A stretch of DNA of 32,023 nt, taken from the NCBI GenBank assembly GCA_032718475.1, contig JAUCBJ010000272.1, forward strand, positions 1-32,023. Direction: 5' to 3'. Of the stretch, positions 1-9,700 are shown piece after piece. The notes under the pieces are model-generated. The model made no database searches. It had not been told where the DNA came from and saw nothing but the letters and a program-made list of their open reading frames with translations. The number at the start of each line of letters is the position of its first letter. The stretch's first letter is position 1. The stretch comes from Nemertoderma westbladi. Its lineage: Eukaryota; Xenacoelomorpha; Nemertodermatida; Nemertodermatidae. A program made the position numbers and the translations under genes.

Positions 1-483
1 ATTTATGTATTACTATGTAATTTTATTATAATCGTTTTATTTAATTTAGTAGAATATTATTTAGCGATTATTTTGTAGAATAGTGCAATATATTCGTGTT
101 TATTACGTACATACTTACTTATATTATATTTAGTGCGACGGCGAAGAAATAATTATTTTTCTCTTTCCTTACTGTCCGTATTATATTATAAATACGTAAC
201 TACAGTAAGATGAAATGTCCGTACTTATTAAAGTACAATAAAGCCACTACTATATTTAAGTATTATTGGTAGGCAGAGTATTAGGAATGCAAAGTTCAGA
301 TCCTCGTGTCTCGGCTAAACCAAGCTCTGGGTAGACCTTGGAAACGACTTGCCTCTTCACACTGACATTGCTTCGTGCGATATTGCTCTCATACCGTATA
401 TTAAATAATACATATAGTAGCGTGATGTCCCTTTAACAGTAGCGTATAACGCAAAATAAATCTGTTAAACCCTTTGACCATCT
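1..483. other. AT-rich DNA without a recognisable gene
   Basis: No reading frame of useful length, RNA gene or transposon signature was seen. An AATAAA hexamer occurs near position 237, but nothing upstream supports a transcript ending there, so I give it no weight. Confidence 0.5.
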
Positions 484-777
484 GTAATTCTAGTCGATTA
501 AGATATCGCGGCACCCACCGATATACTTGAAAGACAAATTCTAGAATCAGTGGTTAACGTCCCCAGACAAGTTCTGGAATAAATCGGTGCCCATCTCAAA
601 TATTAATTATTTAATATTTGCAAATCTAATAAATCAAAATCTGTAAAATTCAGATCCTTCAACAATTCTAGTCAATTAAGATATCGTAGCATTTACCGAT
701 ATTCTTAAAAAAGACAATTGTCATAGAATTAAGGATCTTGTGTCCCTAGACATGTTCTAGAATCAAAATATGTCCAT
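484..777 (+). repeat. Diverged two-copy direct repeat, 178-bp offset
   Basis: Two related segments lie head to tail, at about 484-600 and 662-777. Both carry AATTCTAGTC(G/A)ATTAAGATATCG-like sequence (starting at 486 and 664), then a CCGATAT block, then a GTCCC(C/T)AGACA-GTTCT-GAAT block. The offset between the first blocks is 178 bp. The copies have several substitutions and small indels, so the duplication is old. It could be the remains of a short tandem repeat or of a transposon terminal region. No coding function is visible. Confidence 0.7.
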
Positions 778-986
778 TTAATTATCAAATAATAAAATTT
801 CAGGGAATAAATTTAAATTCATGCCTTTTAATGAATTTAATAAATTGCCATTTTACGCAATTTATAAAGTTCCCAAAATTCCATTAATTAATAGATCAAG
901 GGAGCGGAGATTTATCTTATCATGCGTATGAGTGTGCGAAAGTCTCCCAAACATAGTCAATAGCCGATAAAATTCATAAAGTCATG

Positions 987-993
987 TATAAAA
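987..993 (+). promoter_or_regulatory. Possible TATA box
   Basis: TATAAAA lies about 520 bp upstream of the first coding-like frame at 1514. In AT-rich DNA such a heptamer is expected often by chance. It is noted only because it is on the same strand as that decayed coding stretch. No initiator or other core promoter element was convincingly placed around +30. Confidence 0.12.
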
Positions 994-1513
994 CAGAACA
1001 TTGACTATTAAAGAATACTATTAAATAACATCCCAGATCTGTATGCATTGGAATCACCCTAATTCTACCGCTAGCTTTGCATAATGTCACCATAGCAACA
1101 ACCACGCTAGAATTAGAATTGAGTTAAACGAACAATAGAAAGCTTGTCCCATTGAATAGCATAGGGAATAAATAGCGCACTACTAGTATCCAAGGATACA
1201 TAATAATACAGTGACATTCTGGAAGGCATTGACTAACGGACAAGTGACCCGAGTGCGTGTAATTTGTGACAAGTTGTGTGTGTGGTACTTGTGAGCTTAT
1301 AGGCGAATGTTACTGCTAAGGTGTGTTTACAGTAGCCAGTCGCAATCGTAAAGTAACCTAACTCTCCAAGGAAAACCTGAAGTACATCTAAGCCTTTGGG
1401 ACGGACAGTTGAGTGACTTGTGCCGGTTGTCGTTGTCGTTGTGCGGCTACGTCGTTGGCGAAAGTACAGCGGCGACGACACATCGGCGCTGAGGATCTCG
1501 TACTGTCCGGGGG
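994..1513. other. Unassigned stretch ahead of the decayed coding region
   Basis: No gene was recognised. GC content rises towards 1400-1530 (GTTGTCGTTGTCGTTG repeats, CGGCGACGACA). That would suit a 5' untranslated region or promoter-proximal DNA of the element starting at 1514, but nothing proves it. The minus-strand frame across it is low-complexity Thr/Ser sequence and was not accepted as a gene. Confidence 0.3.
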
Positions 1514-2874
1514 TTGATTGGGGTAGGCAGCGACGCCCGCTCGCCTAAATGTGGACTCATTATAATATGGATAAACTCATATATAGCAGATATGACGGAG
1601 TTGATAGAAGATGGTCTTGGTATCGGGGAGCGATATACTCTACTTTTACAAGCGTTTGTTGATAGCTTAATACGCGGCGACGTTAGTCCAACTGCTGCGG
1701 AGGACGATGGTCGTTATATCGAACCGCCAATGTCCCAAGAGCAGCTCACGCGTGAGTTGGACTATAGAAAATTCGCTGCTCGATATACGCAGCGTAATGG
1801 TACGTATATGGGCTTCTTAACTACTGGTCATCCTATCGATTTACACAATACGGACTATGTCGACTATATATCCTGCCCAGCGGAGTCGGAACCATAAACG
1901 GAAATTCGAATGCGAAAATTCTATTCGAAATCGACTCGAAAGAAAAGACACTTAAGAAACAAATGGACGCGGTAACTCCAACGTATATTTGGAATTCTTG
2001 ATAGAAGCATTGTAACAACAAATAAATATCACCCGCGTTTACCCTACCAGACGTGCGTCTTTGGTATTATTACGATAAATGCCCTAGACCCAACTAATAA
2101 ACGGAAAGACATAAACATCCACGTAAACCGAAACTTGTTGACGTATCACCTATGCTCACTCGGCTCGAACGATCCTGGAGTAAACCTACGATCAGAGTCC
2201 CGGAATACTCGGTCAAACCTCCTCATTCCTTAGTTGGACCTCAGACCTGCGATCCTGGTGGTGTCGCGGATCCTCGCGGACGGTATTCACTGTTCAAGAT
2301 CTAGTGCTACCCTAACAATTAATCGGTAACACTCCGACAGTGATTTCTAGCTAGCCGCCCATCTTACCTAGCTGGATTATGACGCAGACACCTAATATCA
2401 CTATCCAACCGTATGGTCGTCCCGTTTAACGCGATACAACCCTTCATCAAGGTGAAGGAGAGCGTTGTACGAAACGAGTTAAACGCTATTTTATAAAGAT
2501 CAAAAAAGAAACCTGCGTTTGTTCAGATAAACGTAAGTTATCACAGTAAGTCCAATCGATAAACGAATTGGCCTTATCTCAGTTCGATTGGGAAACCTCG
2601 AATCTCAAAGAAGATATCAAGCTTAGAAAACCCTATTCTCTGCGAGAGTTTTGGACGAACGTATCCCATGACAAGCGGAGGAAAATCAGCTCGAGGAGAA
2701 GCATATCGAAATGGACGAGACACCGACAGTAAACCCAAACCTTCTAATGCAATCATATTGCACCCTTCACCCAGGAGTTATGGCCCTCCTAGTAAAGTGG
2801 TTCCCCCCAAAGAGAAAAGGACTCTTGCTAGCTTTAAAAAACTGCGTAAACGCCGTCCGCGCAAGAAAGACTAA
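1514..2874 (+). pseudogene. Decayed protein-coding element, family unknown
   Basis: A run of coding-like fragments lies in one orientation but in changing frames. Frame 2 is open from 1514 to 1897 (128 codons with the stop; internal ATG near 1592, product beginning MTELIEDGLGIGERYT). Coding-like text then resumes in frame 1 from about 1894 (NGNSNAKILFEIDSKEK) to a stop near 2000. A further frame 1 piece runs from 2101 to 2304 (RKPKLVDVSPMLTRLERSW). Frame 3 from about 2380 to 2690 has two in-frame stops. Frame 1 near 2560-2874 ends in a very basic tail (SFKKLRKRRPRKKD). Codon use and amino-acid texture suggest real ancestry rather than random frames. No catalytic motif, zinc knuckle or membrane segment was recognised. 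It could be a gag-like retroelement gene, another captured element, or an intron-containing gene in poor condition. The frames are described as seen and not repaired. Confidence 0.3.
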
Positions 2875-4021
2875 CTGTTTAGAGTATCTTTAGGTTTTAG
2901 AAACTGTGATTTTTATATTTTATAGACTGAAAATCCCATTTTCTGGGAGCGGTGTAAAAGCCTTTGCTGAATTGCCCCGTTATTTTTATTATCTTTTACA
3001 TTAAAATACTCTGTAGTTGATTTAATAAGTGTAAGAGACCGTATTATTGCTGTATCGGTGTTTTTAGAGGATCTAAGACCTATTTCCTCCGTATGTGTAC
3101 TGTGAAAGGCATATTTTATGATTCTATGGCAATTCGTGACGCAAAGGGGTGATAGCTACTCTTGAACAGTAGTTACTATGACTACGGTTAACAGCTGACA
3201 TTCATACGTGTTGATTTCCTTTGTTCTACGGCGTCTCTCAGTTCAGTCAGCCAATTAGAGCGTTTTTGTGGCTCCTTGTACAGAAAATTTCCGAGAAATG
3301 ACGCAATGCCTATGTGCAGTGTTTACATTCAGTCCTGAGCCAAAGAAAGAACGGCTTGGAAGTATTTTGTGCTTTACTGTTTTAGCCGTACACTAGTAGG
3401 CTTAATCATAAGGACATATATCCGTTATCTAACTTGACTAACCTAACTCAATGCAATCAATGCATACTGCAGTACTGCATACACTGCATACTGTGTAACA
3501 CTGTGCATACTTTATATTGTTATACTGCTATTTGCTGTCTGTACTTCATAATTTGGTTGATGAATTATTATATTTGGAATAACGATAAATAACCCCGAAA
3601 ACCCAATATTCTTGATATACTGAAGGTAAGAGAGAAAGGTTATACATAACGATTGTGACTTATGTTAAAGTGGTTTGAAGTGAATCTAATGTTATTTGAT
3701 AGCCCCTACATGAGTCAGTCCGTGTTCCTTTTATATGTGACTAAAATCAGTGAAGATCGGCAGATCAGTGTGCAGTATTGTGCAGCATTGTGTATGAGTG
3801 AGACTGATAACGAAGCATTTCCTAAAGAATGTGCCATATATGTGAATTATAATTAAGCCATATCGTTGTGAGTAGTTTAAGTCATAACTCTGTTTATATA
3901 GATAAAGCGCCACGTCCTAAAGGAACTGTTAATATTCCCGAAGGTGAATAATATTGTCAGAGATTATATAATACTGTCAGTCGAATAATACATTAAGCTT
4001 ACATAGCAATAAAATTAAGCC
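2875..4021. other. Gene-poor AT-rich stretch
   Basis: No gene was recognised. The stretch contains an imperfect ACTGCAT-type short repeat at about 3461-3511 and a 64-codon plus-strand frame at 3662-3856 with no protein-like features. I compared it by eye with 1-1500 for direct long terminal repeats flanking the decayed element and saw none. Confidence 0.4.
3461..3511 (+). repeat. Imperfect ACTGCATAC short tandem repeat
   Basis: Repeated TGCATACTG, ACTGCATAC and CTGTGCATAC words cover about 50 bp. This is a degenerate microsatellite-like patch with no visible function. Confidence 0.5.
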
Positions 4022-4084
4022 GTCGAACCCAATCTCCCGGGAATTATCCAGCGGGTGAATGATCGCGCACAGATTGGTTTCGAC
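4022..4084. repeat. Inverted repeat with 14-bp arms
   Basis: GTCGAACCCAATCT at 4022-4035 pairs with AGATTGGTTTCGAC at 4071-4084 with one mismatch, leaving a 35-base loop. It could form a cruciform, or be the remains of a small terminal-inverted-repeat element. A TTCGA core recalls a tRNA T-loop, but no tRNA fold was found. Confidence 0.55.
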
Positions 4085-4189
4085 TAGTGTAGTGAATCAA
4101 ATATTTGTCATCGGCTAAAGTGATTTATTATCTAACAGACATCCTAATTTGGCGGGTTAAACTGCCAAAGGTCTGAAAGCGCGAACACG

Positions 4190-5406
4190 ATTGCTTCAAA
4201 GCTATACAATAGAATTCTATTAAATCGCATCAGGGATCCCATTGAGAGACTGCTCCGTGGAAATCAGAATGGGTTCCGTAAAGGTCGTGGGACCATGGAG
4301 CCCATTTTGGCACTTCTTCAAGTCCTTCGACTCAAGTTTCCCGACCACGAATGTTCAGCATACTGGCAGCATATGGAATTCATGAGGAAACTATTGCTGC
4401 TATCAGATCACTGTACGATGGTTCCACCACATTTGTGTCTACTGGTGATGGAGACACAGATCCATTCTAAGTCTTATGGGGAGTCATTAAGAGTGACACA
4501 CTTGCACCATTCTTATTCGTAATTGTGGTTGATTATGTTCTACGCATGTCCATAGACCATCTTAATAAAGATGGGGTGATGGTGGTAACACCCCATACTG
4601 GGACAAGAAGTAGAGGAAATCCAGCAAAGTGCCTTACTGATCTAGACTTCGCTGACGACTGTCAGAATCACTAGAGCTCCTCTGCTCATTGGAGCAGGTT
4701 GCTTCTAGTGTTGGTATTTTTGTAAACTCCAAGAAGGCCAAAATCATGACAGTTAACCTAGGCAGCTCTCAAGAAATGTCTGATCGTAAGGGCATAAGCA
4801 TTAAGGACGGCTTGCTTGAGCAAGTGGATGACTTCTGCTACTTGGGATCATGGATCAGAAAGTCAGGTGAAGACCTTCGGATACGTAAGGGGAAGGCATG
4901 GGCTGCGTTAAATAGTTTGTCCAGGATTTGGAAGTCCCATAGAATAAAACGGAACCTTAAGTTTCGACTATTTATGGCAGCAGTAGTACCAGTACTCCTC
5001 TATGGGAGTCCATGCTGGGCTCTAACTGCCGAGGACACCAAATCTCTGGATGGCACTTTCACAAGAATACTGCGCCGGGTTCATTGTGTCAAGTACAATG
5101 AACACATCTCCAATCAGACTCTATACAACACTGGAGGTGTCCCATTAGTCCCCCCTAGCCTGACACTTGAACAAAGCCGCCTCCGCTTTGCAGGCCATTG
5201 CTTTCGCCGTGAGGACCAGCCAGTGCATAATCTTGTGCTTTGGCGGCCTCAGGGAGCGAATAAGCATGGTGGACAGCCCATGACTTTCTTGAGACGCATC
5301 TTAAAGGACACTGGCCTTGAAGATTGCGGATGATCTAGCAAATGTCATGGGTGATAGGGAGTTGTGGCGGCGCAATTTTGTCGACAAGCAGGCTGAGCAT
5401 TCTTAA
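4190..5406 (+). pseudogene. RTE/CR1-type retrotransposon reverse transcriptase relic (copy 1)
   Basis: This is the reverse transcriptase and C-terminal region of a non-LTR retrotransposon, whose intact protein copies its own RNA into DNA at a nicked target. Diagnostic text is seen in order: IASKLYNRILLNRI (from 4190), NQNGFRKGRGT (about 4267), LAPFLFVIVVDYVLR (about 4501), the catalytic-type FADD (4648-4659), VGIFVNSKKAKI (about 4710), FCYLGSW (about 4832), VVPVLLYGSPCWALT (about 4985) and LRFAGHCFRRED (about 5180). It is broken: a frame change near 4345-4351, a stop at 4468-4470, a stop at 4672-4674, another frame change before 4689, and a one-base insertion near 5326. After it the family-like text continues to a stop at 5404-5406. 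The usual first catalytic block (FxDFxKAFD) is absent, apparently deleted. The endonuclease domain is missing, so the copy is 5'-truncated. The frame 4689-5333 is the longest intact piece (214 codons). Confidence 0.9.
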
Positions 5407-5432
5407 TATAAATGTAATATATATATATATAA
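5407..5432 (+). repeat. TA-rich tail at the 3' end of retrotransposon copy 1
   Basis: Immediately after the final stop comes ATAAATG and then a pure TA run to about 5432. RTE-type elements typically end in short tandem repeats rather than poly(A), so this is probably the element's 3' terminus. A target-site duplication could not be shown because the 5' boundary is uncertain. Confidence 0.5.
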
Positions 5433-5550
5433 TGCAGCTGCAATGCAGCATGCCGATCGTAGTAGTTACCAAAGTACTAGCGAAGCCAGGTCTTTTGGCG
5501 AATGCTTGACTTCTGCACCATTTCATTTACTTTGTGAAAACTGCATTAGG

Positions 5551-5700
5551 CCGCTACTGTGCCGCAACTGTGCCGCTACTGTGCCGCAACGAAGCCGCTA
5601 CTGTACCGCAACCCGCAACTGTGACGCTACTGAACCGTTACTGTGCCGCTTCTGTATCGCTACAGTTCCACTACTTTACCGCTACTGTGCCGCTACTGTG
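5551..5700 (+). repeat. 11-bp minisatellite, unit CCGCTACTGTG
   Basis: Thirteen 11-bp units and one 7-bp partial unit (CCGCAAC) account for all 150 bp. Units vary at several positions (CCGCAACTGTG, CCGCAACGAAG, ACGCTACTGAA, CCGTTACTGTG, CCACTACTTTA). It is much richer in GC than its surroundings. Open frames across it are a by-product of the repeat and are not called as genes. Confidence 0.9.
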
Positions 5701-5896
5701 GACAACAATGCGATAAAAGGTGCCACGCGCTCAACTGCCTGAGCTGCCCTTCACTATCATTGAAAAGAGCTTGTTATGATCTTTTCATTTATATTAGCAT
5801 TATATTTTACGTCTATTAATTGCTTATGCATTACTTTCTAGCATCTTCTAAACTTAACATTTCGTGTAATAAATTTACCCGTGTAATAATTTTTGA
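5701..5896. other. Short AT-rich spacer before the satellite
   Basis: No feature was recognised apart from two CGTGTAATAA words just before the satellite begins at 5897. The transition into the 19-bp array is abrupt. Confidence 0.4.
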
Positions 5897-6730
5897 GTCC
5901 CTAATTAATGTTTGTATCCCTAATTAATGTTTGTGTCCTTAATTAATGTTTGTATCCCTAATTAATGTTTGTGTCCCTAATTAATGTTTGTATCCCTAAT
6001 TAATGTTTGTATCCCTAATTAATGTTTGTGTCCCTAATTAATGTTTGTGTCCCTAATTAATGTTTGTGTCCCTAATTAATGTTTGTATCCCTAATTAATG
6101 TTTGTATCCCTAATTAATGTTTGTATCCCTAATTAATGTTTGTATCCCTAATTAATGTTTGTATCCCTAATTAATGTTTGTCTCCCTAATTAATGTTTGT
6201 GTCCCTAATTAATGTTTGTGTCCCTTAATGTTTATATCCCAAATTAATGTTTGTATCCCTAATTAATGTTTGTGTCCCTAATTAATGTTTGTATCCCTAA
6301 TTAATGTTTATATCCCTAATTAATGTTTATATCCCTAATTAATGTTTGTGTCCCTAATTAATGTTTGTCTCCCTAATTAATGTTTGTATCCCTAATTAAT
6401 GTTTATATCCCTAATTAATGTTTGTGTCCCTAATTAATGTTTGTGTCCCTAATTAATGTTTGTGTCCCTAATTAATGTTTGTGTCCCTAATTAATGTTTG
6501 TGTCCCTAATTAATGTTTGTATCCCTAATTAATGTTTATATCCCTAATTAATGTTTGTATCCCTAATTAATGTTTATATCCCTAATTAATGTTTGTGTCC
6601 CTAATTAAAGTTTGTGTCCCTAATTAATGTTTGTGTCCCTAATTAATGTTTGTGTCCCTAATTAATGTTTATATCCCTAATTAATGTTTGTGTCCCTAAT
6701 TAATGTTTGTCTCTCTAATTAATGTTTGTG

Positions 6731-9700
6731 TCCCTCATTTAATGTTTGTGTCCCTAATTAATGTTTGTGTCCCTAATTAATGTGTGTATCCCTAATTAAT
6801 GTTTATATCCCTAATTAATGTTTGTATCCCTAATTAATGTTTGTATCCCTAATTAATGTTTATATCCCTAATTAATGTTTGTGTCCCTAATTAATGTTTG
6901 TGTCCCTAATTAATGTTTGTATCCCTAATTAATGTTTGTGTCCCTAATTAATGTTTATATCCCTAATTAATGTTTGTATCCCTAATTAATGTTTGTATCC
7001 CTAATTAATGTTTATATCCCTAATTAATGTTTGTATCCCTAATTAATGTTTGTATCCCTAATTAATGTTTATATCCCTAATTAATGTTTGTGTCCCTAAT
7101 TAATGTTTGTGTCCCTAATTAATGTTTGTATCCCTAATTAATGTTTGTGTCCCTAATTAATGTTTATATCCCTAATTAATGTTTGTGTCCCTAATTAATG
7201 TTTGTATCCCTAATTAATGTTTGTGTCCCTAATTAATGTTTGTATCCCTAATTAATGTTTGTATCCCTAATTAATGTTTATATCCCTAATTAATGTTTAT
7301 ATCCCTAATTAATGTTTGTGTCCCTAATTAATGTTTATATCCCTAATTAATGTTTGTGTCCCTAATTAATGTTTGTCTCCCTAATTAATGTTTGTATCCC
7401 TAATTAATGTTTATATCCCTAATTAATGTTTGTATCCCTAATTAATGTTTGTATCCCTAATTAATGTTTATATCCCTAATTAATGTTTATATCCCTAATT
7501 AATGTTTGTATCCCTAATTAATGTTTATATCCCTAATTAATGTTTGTGTCCCTAATTAATGTTTGTATCCCTAATTAATGTTTATATCCCTAATTAATGT
7601 TTGTATCCCTAATTAATGTTTATATCCCTAATTAATGTTTGTATCCCTAATTAATGTTTATATCCCTAATTAATGTTTGTGTCCCTAATTAATGTTTGTG
7701 TCCCTAATTAATGTTTGTGTCCCTAATTAATGTTTATATCCCTAATTAATGTTTATATCCCTAATTAATGTTTGTATCCCTAATTAATGTTTATATCCCT
7801 AATTAATGTTTGTGTCCCTAATTAATGTTTGTGTCCCTAATTAATGTTTATATCCCAAATTAATGTTTGTATCCCTAATTAATGTTTGTGTCCCTAATTA
7901 ATGTTTATATCCCTAATTAATGTTTATATCCCTAATTAATGTTTGTATCCCTAATTAATGTTTATATCCCTAATTAATGTTTGTGTCCCTAATTAATGTT
8001 TGTGTCCCTAATTAATGTTTGTGTCCCTAATTAATGTTTATATCCCTAATTAATGTTTATATCCCTAATTAATGTTTGTATCCCTAATTAATGTTTATAT
8101 CCCTAATTAATGTTTGTGTCCCTAATTAATGTTTGTATCCCTAATTAATGTTTATATCCCTAATTAATGTTTGTATCCCTAATTAATGTTTGTGTCCCTA
8201 ATTAATGTTTATATCCCTAATTAATGTTTGTATCCCTAATTAATGTTTGTATCCCTAATTAATGTTTGTATCCCTAATTAATGTTTATATCCCTAATTAA
8301 TGTTTGTGTCCCTAATTAATGTTTGTGTCCCTAATTAATGTTTGTATCCCTAATTAATGTTTGTGTCCCTAATTAATGTTTGTGTCCCTAATTAATGTTT
8401 GTATCCCTAATTAATGTTTATATCCCTAATTAATGTTTGTATCCCTAATTAATGTTTGTATCCCTAATTAATGTTTGTATCCCTAATTAATGTTTGTGTC
8501 CCTTAATGTTTGTATCCCTAATTAATGTTTGTATCCCTAATTAATGTTTGTGTCCCTAATTAATGTTTGTGTCCCTAATTAATGTTTGTGTCCCTCATTT
8601 AATGTTTGTGTCCCTAATTAATGTTTGTGTCCCTAATTAATGTGTGTATCCCTAATTAATGTTTATATCCCTAATTAATGTTTGTATCCCTAATTAATGT
8701 TTGTATCCCTAATTAATGTTTATATCCCTAATTAATGTTTGTGTCCCTAATTAATGTTTGTGTCCCTAATTAATGTTTGTATCCCTAATTAATGTTTGTG
8801 TCCCTAATTAATGTTTATATCCCTAATTAATGTTTGTATCCCTAATTAATGTTTGTATCCCTAATTAATGTTTATATCCCTAATTAATGTTTGTGTCCCT
8901 AATTAATGTTTGTGTCCCTAATTAATGTTTGTATCCCTAATTAATGTTTGTGTCCCTAATTAATGTTTATATCCCTAATTAATGTTTGTGTCCCTAATTA
9001 ATGTTTGTGTCCCTAATTAATGTCTATATCCCTAATTAATGTTTGTATCCCTAATTAATGTTTGTATCCCTAATTAATGTTTGTATCCCTAATTAATGTT
9101 TGTATCCCTAATTAATGTTTATATCCCTAATTAATGTTTATATCCCTAATTAATGTTTGTGTCCCTAATTAATGTTTGTGTCCCTAATTAATGTTTATAT
9201 CCCTAATTAATGTTTGTGTCCCTAATTAATGTTTGTCTCCCTAATTAATGTTTGTATCCCTAATTAATGTTTGTATCCCTAATTAATGTTTGTATCCCTA
9301 ATTAATGTTTGTATCCCTAATTAATGTTTATATCCCTAATTAATGTTTATATCCCTAATTAATGTTTGTATCCCTAATTAATGTTTATATCCCTAATTAA
9401 TGTTTGTATCCCTAATTAATGTTTATATCCCTAATTAATGTTTGTGTCCCTAATTAATGTTTGTGTCCCTAATTAATGTTTGTGTCCCTAATTAATGTTT
9501 ATATCCCTAATTAATGTTTATATCCCTAATTAATGTTTGTATCCCTAATTAATGTTTATATCCCTAATTAATGTTTGTGTCCCTAATTAATGTTTGTGTC
9601 CCTAATTAATGTTTATATCCCTAATTAATGTTTGTATCCCTAATTAATGTTTGTGTCCCTAATTAATGTTTATATCCCTAATTAATGTTTATATCCCTAA

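Noticed and set aside
1233-1481. Minus-strand 82-codon frame
   Set aside because: Low-complexity Thr/Ser composition derived from GT-rich DNA. No splice or start context and no recognisable motif.
3662-3856. Plus-strand 64-codon frame
   Set aside because: Short, with no protein-like motif, and equally long frames overlap on the other strand.
4022-4084. tRNA-like element on the minus strand (GGTTCGAC)
   Set aside because: Only a partial B-box-like word is present. No acceptor stem, anticodon arm or A box can be placed.
1-4189. LTR retrotransposon with terminal repeats around the decayed coding region
   Set aside because: No direct repeat of LTR length between the two flanks was found by eye, and no convincing primer-binding site was seen.
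4295-4522. 75-codon frame as a separate gene
   Set aside because: It starts in the reverse transcriptase frame but after about 4345 reads out of frame. It is a piece of the broken retrotransposon copy 1.
5443-5742. Cys/Arg-rich 99-codon frame
   Set aside because: It is the translation of the 11-bp minisatellite. An 11-bp period can keep frames open by chance.
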